From Azophilus sp965215035 (GTDB taxonomy: Bacteria > Pseudomonadota > Gammaproteobacteria > Pseudomonadales > Azotimanducaceae): a stretch of 64,000 bases of DNA. The position numbers and the translations under genes were made by a program. The notes beneath the pieces were generated by a model. The model worked only from the letters and a program-made list of their open reading frames with translations, was not told the DNA's origin and did no database searches. Location: positions 3,658,001 through 3,722,000 of the forward strand of contig OZ244040.1 of NCBI GenBank assembly GCA_965215035.1, read 5' to 3'. Positions 9,097-16,913 of this stretch are shown here, in pieces. Numbering within the stretch: position 1 is the stretch's first letter; each line of letters begins with the position of its first letter.

Positions 9097-9127
9097 TTGG
9101 AAACATAGTATTTATTAATGTTTCAAA
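9097..9127. promoter_or_regulatory. Palindromic operator between the catabolic operon and the TetR gene
   Basis: TTGGAAACAT, an 11-base AT-rich centre, then ATGTTTCAAA: ten-base half sites with one mismatch. It lies 20 bp from the ADC-like start and 42 bp from the chosen TetR start, in the only divergent promoter region of the cluster. This is a good candidate site for the TetR product to repress both directions. Confidence 0.65.
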
Positions 9128-9168
9128 TGTCTAGAACTTTGAGACAAAATCAAGCAGAATGTCCCAAT

Positions 9169-9801
9169 ATGGAGATCGCGACCAAGCTAGACTTTCAACA
9201 ACGGGTGGAGAACAGGCGCCAAGCCATCCTCGATGCGGCGGTGGCGCTCTATCACAGTCAAGGCGTTACCCAAACCACCGCCAGCGCCATCATCGCCGCT
9301 TCCGGCGTCGGCAGATCCACCTTCTATCGCCACTTCACCGATCAGGACGAGGTGCTGAATCAGGCACTTAAGAGAGACTTCGAGTTCATGCTTCGCGCCT
9401 ACGAAGCCCAGCGCTACGAGCACCGCACCGTGGAGGAACAGATTGTGGAGGACACCATGTGGTTCCTGCGCCAACTCAGGAAGCTGCCGGCGCTGTCGCT
9501 GCTGTTCGGTGAACAGCGCGATCAGTTCCTGCCGCGCATCAACGCCACCCTCGCCGGGTTTCAGGAGGCGGCGCGCAACTGCGTCAGCCCCACCTTCGAG
9601 CGCGCCGGGCGAGAGAACCGTATCCGCGAGGGAGTGACCCTGGCGACCTATGTCGATTGGGTGACCTTCGTAACAACTTCGCTGCAAGTGGTGGATGCGC
9701 CCTTTGCCCACGATGACTTCCAGCTCCGCGATACCCTGCGCCGCTACCTGCTGCCGTCGCTGGTAAGAGATCCAGTCTCCGTTCCGCCAGCGACCGATTG
9801 A
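9169..9801 (+). CDS. TetR/AcrR-family transcriptional regulator
   Basis: The N-terminal helix-turn-helix is clear: RRQAILDAAVALYHSQGVTQ, then TTASAIIAASGVGRSTFYRHF (residues about 13-55). A variable alpha-helical ligand domain follows. Length is about 210 residues with the ATG at 9169. In-frame ATGs at 9118 and 9127 would place the start inside the palindromic operator, and no Shine-Dalgarno sequence favours them. The gene is divergent from the Rieske/SDR operon, the standard arrangement for a local repressor that senses a pathway substrate. The ligand is unknown. Confidence 0.9.
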   Translation: MEIATKLDFQQRVENRRQAILDAAVALYHSQGVTQTTASAIIAASGVGRSTFYRHFTDQDEVLNQALKRDFEFMLRAYEAQRYEHRTVEEQIVEDTMWFLRQLRKLPALSLLFGEQRDQFLPRINATLAGFQEAARNCVSPTFERAGRENRIREGVTLATYVDWVTFVTTSLQVVDAPFAHDDFQLRDTLRRYLLPSLVRDPVSVPPATD

Positions 9802-9821
9802 AACCCCGGCAAACGGGGGTT
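9802..9821 (+). terminator. Hairpin directly after the TetR stop codon
   Basis: AACCCCGG-CAA-ACGGGGGTT forms a short GC-rich stem starting at the base after the TGA. There is no T-run, so it is a hairpin with possible terminator function rather than a textbook intrinsic terminator. Confidence 0.4.
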
Positions 9822-9855
9822 CCGGCCGGTAGTGGCCTAGCTGCGAGGTGTTTTT

Positions 9856-10080
9856 GGTCGGTGGGTGGTGTATCAGTTTGAATTTGTGCATCGAGCAAGA
9901 GCACGGCATACAGGTGATTCGGCTGGGCCAAGATTCAAGCTGAGACACTGCCGGTCGGTGAGTGGTGTATCAGTTTGAACTTGTGGGCCGAGCAGAGGCA
10001 CAGCGCACAGGGGATTCGGCAGGCTCGGGATTCAAACCGATACACTACCGGTCGGTGGGCTGTCTCGGTTTTGTGCCCGG
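9856..10080. repeat. Tandem 97-bp hairpin repeat (two full units and a partial third)
   Basis: Units begin with GGTCGGTG at 9856, 9953 and 10050, a period of exactly 97 bp; the third is cut after about 30 bases. Each unit carries inverted arms: GTGTATCAGTTTGAA near its left end and, near its right end, the complement of a similar word (ATTCAAGCTGAGACAC in unit 1, ATTCAAACCGATACAC in unit 2). The block fills most of the TetR-korA gap. One related right arm recurs at 33589-33609. No coding potential is apparent. Confidence 0.8.
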
Positions 10081-10131
10081 TTTCCGCTAAAATCCCGCCC
10101 CTTTTGCCCTAGGGCGAGCCAAGGAGGCATT

Positions 10132-11994
10132 TTGGCCGATAAGCTGGCCGCACAGATGAGCCATGTAGTGCGCTTTGCCGGAGATTCCGGCGACGGCATT
10201 CAACTCCAGGGCCAGCAATTCACCGTGGCATCGGCACTGGCGGGCCACGACGTTGCCACCCTGCCCGACTTTCCGGCGGAGATCCGCGCACCGGCCGGTA
10301 CGCTCTACGGCGTTTCCGCCTTTCAGATACAGTTCGGCGGTGAGCGCATCACCACGCCCGGGGATGCCCCGGACGTGCTCATCGCCTTTAATCCGGCGGC
10401 GCTCGCCGTGAACCTGCCCGACCTGGTACCCGGCGCATTGATCATCGTCGACGACGGTGCCTTTACCGCGCAACGCCTGAAACGCGCCGGCCTGCAATCC
10501 AACCCGCTGGAAGATGGCACCCTGCAGCCGTTCCACGTCTGCCGCATCGACATCTCCCGCCTGACCCTGGAGGCCGTTAAGCCGTTCGGCCTAGGCGCGA
10601 AGAATTCGGCGCGTTGCAAGAACTTCTGGGCGCTGGGCCTGGTGTTGTGGATGTTCGATCAGCCGCGCGATGCAAGCGCCCACTGGATCCAGGCCAAGTT
10701 CGCCGGCAACCACCCGGTCCGCAACGCCAATTTGGCGGCGTTGAGCGCCGGCCACGCCTATGGCGAGACCGCGGAGATGGGGCACATCCTGTCACGGCAC
10801 CCCATCCCGGAGGCGCCGTTGCAGGCGGTGGAGTACCGCACGGTAACCGGTGCCGAGGCCCTGGCGCTCGGCATCGCCGCCGCCGGGGAGCTAGGCGACA
10901 TCGAGGTGCTGTTCTGTTCCTACCCCATCACGCCGGCCTCGGCGCTGCTGCATCACCTGACGGGTCTGGACGAAGCGGGTGTCGCGACTTTTCAGGCCGA
11001 GGACGAAATCGCCGCTGTCTGTTCCGCCATCGGCGCGTCCTACGCCGGCAAGATCGGCGTGACCTCGAGTTCCGGGCCCGGCGTGGCCCTCAAGACCGAA
11101 GCCCTGGGCCTGGCCGTGGCCACGGAACTGCCGCTGCTGCTCGTCAACTCCCAGCGCGCCGGCCCGTCCACCGGCATGCCGACCAAAACCGAGCAGAGCG
11201 ATCTCTACCAGGCCATCTATGGGCGCAACGCCGACACACCCGTGCCCGTGCTGGCACCGCACTCGCCCGCGGACTGTTTCGAGACCGCCATCGAGGCCGT
11301 GCGCATCGCCCTGCGGCATATGACCCCCGTGATCCTCCTCACCGACGGCTATATCGCGAATGCCTCGGAGTTATGGCCCATTCCCAACATCGACGATTTC
11401 GCCCCCATCGGCAACAACAAGCCCACCGCCGCCACCACCACCGGCATCTGGGAGCGTGACCCCGCCACCCTAGCGCGGCTGTGGGCGACCCCGGGCGATT
11501 CCCGCTACCTGCACCGCATCGGCGGCATCGAGAAGGATATTAAGACCGGCCACATCTCCTACGATGCGGCCAATCACCAGGCCATGACGGACCTGCGCCA
11601 GCAGAAAATCGAACGAGTGGCTAATTACCTGCCGGACCAGACCATCGACCAGGGGGTTCCGGGCGGCCTAGCCGTGGTCGGCTGGGGCTCCACCTACGGT
11701 GCCATCTACCAAGCCGTTAAGGAAAGTCTGCGCGAGGGCCTGGCGGTCGCCCACATACACCTGAAGTACCTGAACCCACTGCCGCCCAACCTGGGCACGC
11801 TGCTTGCCAGCCACGACCGAATCCTAGTACCGGAGCTAAACACCGGGCAGCTTGCCACGGTGCTGCGCGACCGGCTGCTGATCGAGGTGCAACAACTGAA
11901 CAAGGTCACCGGCCAGCCGCTGACGGTTGCTGAAGTGCAAGCCGCCATTGCCGAGCACGCCCGGCCACGCATCCGGGAGGTAGGCAATGCCTGA
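10132..11994 (+). CDS. korA: 2-oxoacid:ferredoxin oxidoreductase, alpha/gamma fusion subunit (KorA-type)
   Basis: A 620-residue fused subunit. An N-terminal gamma domain (GDSGDGIQLQGQQF, residues about 16-30) is followed from about residue 230 by the alpha domain with SYPITPASALLHHL and the AEDEIAAVCSAIGAS stretch that contacts the diphosphate cofactor. This matches the KorA subunit of 2-oxoglutarate:ferredoxin oxidoreductase, which decarboxylates 2-oxoglutarate to succinyl-CoA and reduces ferredoxin. The TTG at 10132 lies four bases after AAGGAGG; an ATG at 10156 is possible. The stop overlaps the korB start by 8 bases. Substrate choice (2-oxoglutarate or another 2-oxoacid) cannot be fixed from the sequence. 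Confidence 0.93.
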   Translation: MADKLAAQMSHVVRFAGDSGDGIQLQGQQFTVASALAGHDVATLPDFPAEIRAPAGTLYGVSAFQIQFGGERITTPGDAPDVLIAFNPAALAVNLPDLVPGALIIVDDGAFTAQRLKRAGLQSNPLEDGTLQPFHVCRIDISRLTLEAVKPFGLGAKNSARCKNFWALGLVLWMFDQPRDASAHWIQAKFAGNHPVRNANLAALSAGHAYGETAEMGHILSRHPIPEAPLQAVEYRTVTGAEALALGIAAAGELGDIEVLFCSYPITPASALLHHLTGLDEAGVATFQAEDEIAAVCSAIGASYAGKIGVTSSSGPGVALKTEALGLAVATELPLLLVNSQRAGPSTGMPTKTEQSDLYQAIYGRNADTPVPVLAPHSPADCFETAIEAVRIALRHMTPVILLTDGYIANASELWPIPNIDDFAPIGNNKPTAATTTGIWERDPATLARLWATPGDSRYLHRIGGIEKDIKTGHISYDAANHQAMTDLRQQKIERVANYLPDQTIDQGVPGGLAVVGWGSTYGAIYQAVKESLREGLAVAHIHLKYLNPLPPNLGTLLASHDRILVPELNTGQLATVLRDRLLIEVQQLNKVTGQPLTVAEVQAAIAEHARPRIREVGNA

Positions 11995-12979
11995 ACTCAA
12001 CTACAAGCACTTCGCCACAGACCAGGAGGTGCGCTGGTGCCCCGGCTGCGGCGACTATTCCATACTGAAGGCCGTACAACGGTCGCTGGCCGATGCCGGC
12101 GCCCGGCCGGAAAACACGGTATTCGTATCCGGCATCGGTTGCTCGTCGCGCCTACCCTACTATGTGGCGTCCTACGGCTTTCACACTATCCATGGCCGGG
12201 CACCGGCCGTCGCCACCGGCATCAAGCTCGCCAACCCGGAGCTCGACGTCTGGGTCGTCACCGGCGACGGCGACGGCCTGTCGATTGGCGGCAACCACCT
12301 GCTACACGCCCTGCGCCGCAACGTCGACCTCAACATTCTGCTATTCAACAATGAAATCTACGGCCTGACCAAGGGCCAGTACTCGCCGACCTCGCGCATC
12401 GGCACCACCAGCCCATCTAGCCCCGGCGGGTCCGTAGACCGGCCCGTGCAGCCCGGCACCTTTGCCATGGGCACCGGCGCCACCTTCGTTGCGCGGGCGG
12501 TGGATATCGACCAGAAGCGCCTGCCCCCGCTCTTAAACGAGGCCCGCGCCCATCACGGTGCCGCCTTCGTCGAAATCCTGCAGAACTGCATCGTTTACAA
12601 CAAAGATATTTTCGACAGTGTCGCCAACCGCAAAACCGCCGCGGATCACCAAATCCACGTGGGCCACGGGCAACCGCTGCTGTACGGCCGGGACAACCGC
12701 AAGGGGCTGCGCCTGAACACCAGAACCCTGAGCCTCGAAGGGGTGATGGTCGGCGCGGACGGCGTCGATGATCGGGACGTTCTGGTGCACGATGAAACCA
12801 ACACCGCTCTCGCCTATATGCTGCTCGGCATGGAAGCGCCCCTGCCGACGGCGATGGGGGTCATACACCGCCGCGCCCGAGAGAGCTTCGAGCGATCATT
12901 CTGGAACTCGAAGTCCCAGGCGCGACGCCAGAAGGTGGTCAACCTCCTGCACCGCGGCAACCTAGTCGACCGGCGTTAG
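11987..12979 (+). CDS. korB: 2-oxoacid:ferredoxin oxidoreductase, beta subunit (KorB-type)
   Basis: The thiamine-diphosphate subunit partnering KorA. It has the iron-sulfur-type start RWCPGCGDYSIL (residues 16-27), SGIGCSSRLPYY, and the TPP/Mg motif GDGDGLSIGGNHLLHALRRN continuing into LLFNNEIYGLTKGQYSPTS. Length 330 is normal. It is translationally coupled to korA. The last 130 bp, encoding roughly PTAMGVIHRRARESFERSFW to the stop, recur almost unchanged about 630 bp downstream. Confidence 0.95.
   Translation: MPELNYKHFATDQEVRWCPGCGDYSILKAVQRSLADAGARPENTVFVSGIGCSSRLPYYVASYGFHTIHGRAPAVATGIKLANPELDVWVVTGDGDGLSIGGNHLLHALRRNVDLNILLFNNEIYGLTKGQYSPTSRIGTTSPSSPGGSVDRPVQPGTFAMGTGATFVARAVDIDQKRLPPLLNEARAHHGAAFVEILQNCIVYNKDIFDSVANRKTAADHQIHVGHGQPLLYGRDNRKGLRLNTRTLSLEGVMVGADGVDDRDVLVHDETNTALAYMLLGMEAPLPTAMGVIHRRARESFERSFWNSKSQARRQKVVNLLHRGNLVDRR
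12842..12979 (+). repeat. korB 3'-end repeat, resident copy
   Basis: The 3' end of korB including its stop. It pairs with the copy at 13471-13618; apart from a 10-bp insertion near the left end and a few substitutions, the two are the same sequence up to and including the TAG stop. Confidence 0.9.
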
Positions 12980-13221
12980 CAACCCGCGGCAAAAGCCCGC
13001 CGAGCATCAAGGGGAAGCTGTAGGAGCTTTGGGTGCGGGCCGCCGATCCACCGCCTGCGCAGCAGGCTAAACGAGATGCCTTGACAGCAGGCTCAACTAC
13101 AGCAGGGTATCATTGTCGTCATCTCAAGGTGTCCGCTGCCGTGGTCACTTGCATGGCAGCGGCCTCTGCGACGTTGACAGTATGTTTTCAGCACAGACAC
13201 GACGGAACCTAGGAGGTACTC

Positions 13222-13431
13222 ATGATCGCTCAGATAATGAAAGCCACTGGACAGAAGTGCCGGCTCCCGGTTGCGGTCATGGGTGGAACATTTGGCGCAA
13301 TGGGGCTTCTGCTAGACGCTTCGGCCCGCGAGTACTTTTGGTACGGCACTATGATGGGAGGCATGTGTGTTTTGATACTAGTCGAGCAAACTATCGCGGC
13401 AGTGAAGAAAAGGAGCTCCCACAAACCTTAA
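13222..13431 (+). CDS. Small hydrophobic protein, 69 residues, unknown
   Basis: A short gene with a strong start: AGGAGG at 13209-13214, then seven bases and ATG at 13222. The product has two hydrophobic stretches (LPVAVMGGTFGAMGLLL and YGTMMGGMCVLILVEQTIAAV) separated by DASAREYFWY, and a basic tail (KKRSSHKP), so it is probably a two-helix inner-membrane protein with both ends in the cytoplasm. I do not recognise the family. It lies between the true korB end and a duplicated korB end and ahead of the convergent ammonium transporter, so it may have arrived with the duplication event. Confidence 0.55.
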   Translation: MIAQIMKATGQKCRLPVAVMGGTFGAMGLLLDASAREYFWYGTMMGGMCVLILVEQTIAAVKKRSSHKP

Positions 13432-13470
13432 GTCCATCTCTTTGCGGGAAGGCAATGGCGAAACTGGTTA

Positions 13471-13618
13471 TTGCCGAAGGCGATGGGGGTCATACATCGC
13501 CGCGCATCACCGCGCCCGAGAGAGCTTCGAGCGATCATTCTGGAACTCGAAGTCCCAGGCGCAGCGCCAGAAGGTGGTCAACCTCCTGCACCGCGGCAAC
13601 CTAGTCGACCGGCGCTAG
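13471..13618 (+). repeat. korB 3'-end repeat, displaced copy
   Basis: A near-identical copy of the last roughly 130 bp of korB, ending with the same VNLLHRGNLVDRR codons and a TAG at 13616. A 10-bp insertion (an extra CATCACCGCG) shifts its frame relative to korB. It has no start or upstream coding sequence of its own, so it is a non-functional gene tail. Confidence 0.9.
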
Positions 13619-13789
13619 CCCGCAAGTCCCTCACGTACCGGTGTGCAAGGCTGCGGAGATGAGCGGGGTCGTGGCGGACTGCACGGAGGTCTCGGCCCAG
13701 CGGCCTTCCGCAACGACACCGCCGGTTCTGAGAACCGCAGCCAGTGGCATCTTCGGCGGTGCTAGGATACCCGGCACCGGCGCTGGGGG

Positions 13790-15202
13790 TTATTTATCCT
13801 CGCGTATCGACTCGACGAGGTCCTCGTCCGGCATGAGCACGAACTCCGGATAGGCTTCGATCCCCAACTCCGACGCATCCTGACCCAGTTCCTCAACGGC
13901 ATGCGAGACGCGCACCTCCATGACCCACTTCAGGACCAGCCACATCAGTAGCGAAGTCCCGAACACAAACGCGCCCACGGCCAGAACCCCGGTCAGTTGC
14001 ACCAAGAAATCGCCGCCCGCCGCGATGCACACCGCAAGCGTTCCCCAGATACCGGCGAAGAGGTGGGCCGGAACCGCGCCCACCACATCGTCCAACTTGA
14101 CCATCTCCAGAAACTTCATGCCAAGGGTGCTGACTAGGCCGCCGACGCCGCCGATGATCACGGCCCAATAGTGATCGACGAGATCCGGTGCCGCGGTAAT
14201 CGCCACCAGTCCCCCGATGGCGCCGTTCAGAACGGCGAGCAAATCGACCCGGCCAAAGATGGTCCGGGATACGCTGACCGCCGTCATGACACCCGCCGCG
14301 GCCGCCAGATTGGTGTTCACCAGCACGTTGCTCATGGCCACCGCGTCGATCGCGCCGGCTATCGCGAGTTGCGAGCCGCCGTTGAAGCCGAACCATCCGA
14401 GCCAGAGGATGAAGACGCCCAAGGTCACCGACGGGACGTTGGATGGGGGCGTCGGCTTGACGGTGCCATCGTCGCGGAACTTGCCGAGTCTGGGCCCGAC
14501 AATCAGCGCACCGGCAAGCGCCGCCCAACCGCCGGTGGAATGCACGATGGTGGAGCCCGCGAAATCCTTGAAGCCCAATTCTGCCAGCCATCCGCCACCC
14601 CAGGTCCAGGCACCGACAACCGGATAGATCAGGCCGGTCAAGACGGCGGTAAAGGCGAAAAACGACCAGAGCTTCACCCGTTCCGCCAGGGTGCCGGACA
14701 CGATGGAGGCGGCGGTCGCCACGAACACCATCTGAAAGAACCAGTCCGACATGACGGAAGCCTTGTTTTCGATGACCGCCGAGCGCACTTCCTCCCGGCC
14801 CGCCAACAGGGCAAGCTCGGCATCCGATGGTCCATAGAACAAGGTTAGGGAACCGACCCAGCGCCCCACATCCACATACATGAGGTTGTAGCCGATGAAG
14901 TAGAAGGTGAGCCCGGCAATCGAATACAGCCCGATGTTCTTCAGGCAGATCACGGAAGCGTTCTTGGTGCGCACGGAGCCGGCCTCAAGCATGGTGAAGC
15001 CAGCGCACATCCACATCACCAGCGCACCCCAGATGAGGAATGAGAAGGTGTTCAACACGAACTGCACCTCTCCCTCGACCGCGGCATTGGCGAGGGGCGC
15101 GGCCACCACCATCACCAGCCCCACGGTCGCGGCTATCACGGTGCGCATTGGAGAAAAGCGGTTGCCGCCGCCCACATTGGGTTCGTATTCATGTCCGCGC
15201 AT
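13790..15202 (-). CDS. amt: Ammonium transporter (Amt family)
   Basis: An inner-membrane ammonium channel of about 470 residues with a signal-like first segment (VGLVMVVAAPLANA) and eleven predicted membrane helices. Family motifs are visible: FLIWGALVMWMCAGFTMLEAG, DFAGSTIVHSTGGWAALAGA with the pore His, and VDDVVGAVPAHLFAGIWGTLA-like sequence with the second pore region. The start at 15202 has a GGAGA site six bases upstream; ATGs at 15214 and 15226 are possible. No glnK lies adjacent in the window. It converges on the korB/small protein region. Confidence 0.93.
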   Translation of the reverse strand: MRGHEYEPNVGGGNRFSPMRTVIAATVGLVMVVAAPLANAAVEGEVQFVLNTFSFLIWGALVMWMCAGFTMLEAGSVRTKNASVICLKNIGLYSIAGLTFYFIGYNLMYVDVGRWVGSLTLFYGPSDAELALLAGREEVRSAVIENKASVMSDWFFQMVFVATAASIVSGTLAERVKLWSFFAFTAVLTGLIYPVVGAWTWGGGWLAELGFKDFAGSTIVHSTGGWAALAGALIVGPRLGKFRDDGTVKPTPPSNVPSVTLGVFILWLGWFGFNGGSQLAIAGAIDAVAMSNVLVNTNLAAAAGVMTAVSVSRTIFGRVDLLAVLNGAIGGLVAITAAPDLVDHYWAVIIGGVGGLVSTLGMKFLEMVKLDDVVGAVPAHLFAGIWGTLAVCIAAGGDFLVQLTGVLAVGAFVFGTSLLMWLVLKWVMEVRVSHAVEELGQDASELGIEAYPEFVLMPDEDLVESIREDK

Positions 15203-15287
15203 TGCGTTCTCCATACTTCCATGCAAGATTGGAGCGAGCGAATTTTCAACCTGCGCACTCCGCTTGCTGCAAAATGTAATTGGTCAA

Positions 15288-15975
15288 CTAGGTATGGGGG
15301 AGGACCAGCCATAAGCCCTCTGGATTATCCGCGACAACACCGCTGCGCTGCAAGCGCTGGGCAAAATTGATCCTTTCCTTGACGGTGAAGCCTGGATGGC
15401 TAGCCGCAATGACGTCAACGACATTGCGCTTACTCAACGTGCCCTTGGGTGTTCCCGCCAGAGCCCGATGCACGGCGGCAACAACATCCTCGTAGCCGAG
15501 GAACCCGCCCAGGCGTTTTTCATAGTAGTTCCGGTGGAACTCATCCCCCAACGCCAATGCGGCCGCCTGGGAGGCGACCACCAGATCAGGGTGCTCCTGG
15601 GCCACCAACGTCCGCCAAGCGGCCGTAAAGTAGCTGTGCAGGTGCTGCGGCCATCCCTGGGAGGCATCGGCCAGGCGGCGCGCCCAATCCTCGACCGCCT
15701 CTGCCCCCTTGATTCGCGGCTGGGCGGGGGTTCCAAGTACCTTGTGTAGCGTTCGCCGGGCACACTCGCGCGCCTGGTCGACAGTCACCCCCCCCCAAAT
15801 TGGCGACCATACCCATCCCGAACCTCGACATTCCGCCGGGCCTGTCCAAAGCGTCTTCGCTGTCGCCGAGCCCAGCACAGATTGTCAAGATGGGCATCAA
15901 CGTCTGCGTGTGCAGCATGTTGAGCATCATTCGACGATGCCAGCGTCTTCGTCGTTCGGCATGGGCCGATTCTCC
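15288..15975 (-). pseudogene. AAA-type ATPase, 3' fragment broken at a G9 tract
   Basis: The upstream part reads PILTICAGLGDSEDAL, then GGMSRFGMGMVANLGG in one frame; the downstream part reads GVTVDQARECARRTLHKVLG, DASQGWPQHLHSYF and later TPKGTLSKRNVVDVIAASH in another frame. The two halves resemble consecutive sensor and lid segments of a P-loop ATPase (AGLGDS, SRFG, then GWPQHL). They join only if one G is removed from a run of nine (C tract at 15788-15796 on the plus strand). Walker motifs are absent, so the 5' half of the gene is missing and the fragment abuts the XRE-ImmA remnant. It could be a phase-variable tract, but the missing ATP-binding part makes a dead gene more likely. Confidence 0.65.
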
Positions 15976-16903
15976 ATATGTTCGCCGCATGGAACACACC
16001 AGCACCAACGAATCGTCGCCATGCGGACCGAGACACAAGGAAGTTCGCCGCCCATTCGTTGGCTTCAGTCTCAATTTCATCTTCGCCGCCGTTTATTCCG
16101 TCAACGAACACTCTTTTCTTGCTATGCAGCACAACGTGCGCGGCCTCGTGGAATAGGCTGAACCAGAGATGGTCGTCGGTTTTGTGGCGTGCGCTCAGCG
16201 CGATGATCGGTCGGCGCGGCGATAGCCACCAAGCGGCACCGCTCAAGCGCGTCTTGGATAGCGGCTTAACCAGTGCCAAGGCAACGCCTGCGTCGTTGCA
16301 TAGGCGCAGCGTTCCGCTGAGCGCTTCCTTGAAATTGGCGCGAGTCAATCGGCGCACCTGTGCAAGCGCTTTTTTGAACGCCGATTCACCGTACTCGGCA
16401 CACGTCTGCTCGGCGGTTTCAATCTCCGCGAGTCGAAGCCAGGCCGTCAGTGCGAATCTGTCGCTCTCGAAGCTCGGCGAATGCCGATAGGCGATGTTCG
16501 CTGCCCCAAACTTGACATGCCAGGCGTCCACAGACGCCACGCCGAAAAAGGACAACAATGCTGATACCGCTTCCCCGTCGGTCGCCGGCTTGTCGATGGC
16601 GCACCGTTTCACCAACTCGTCAATCGGAAAGGACCGCGCCCAAGACGATGTGGCGGCAGCGGCTTTGGCTTCAGCAGCGCGTGTTTTGTGCAGCCGGTAA
16701 TCCGTCTCGATGCCGAGCCAGATGCGGGCGTCGATTCCTAGCACCTTCTCGAATTGGACAGCGGTGGCTGGTTCAACTGGTGCCTTCCCGGCCACGATGT
16801 CACTGATGAGCTTCCCAGAACGCCCGCACCGCCGAGCGAACTCCGCATGGGAGATGCCGAGCGCAGCCAGCCGCCGCGCCGGGCCGTCTGGCAGCAGGTC
16901 CGC
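15976..16903 (-). pseudogene. XRE/HigA-type DNA-binding and ImmA/IrrE metallopeptidase gene, damaged
   Basis: Encodes an N-terminal helix-turn-helix (ALGISHAEFARRCGRSGKLI, SDIVAGKAPVEPATAVQFEK) followed by a zinc-peptidase-like domain with HEAAHVVLH and the downstream EANEWAANFLVSRSAWRRFV. This is the architecture of HigA-like antitoxin/regulators fused to ImmA/IrrE domains. No ATG, GTG or TTG with a ribosome site lies before the HTH in frame; the reading frame simply opens out of the end of the DUF4143 gene. The C-terminus departs from family expectation after FHAANI at about 15976, where the usual IGIAPGIVVGRLQ end is replaced by the ATPase fragment. I treat it as truncated at both ends; read-through expression is possible. 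Confidence 0.65.
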
Positions 16904-16913
16904 ACGTGCAGGT

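Noticed and set aside
9853..10080. tRNA-like or riboswitch structure ahead of korA
   Set aside because: The hairpins belong to a tandem 97-bp repeat and match no riboswitch architecture I know.
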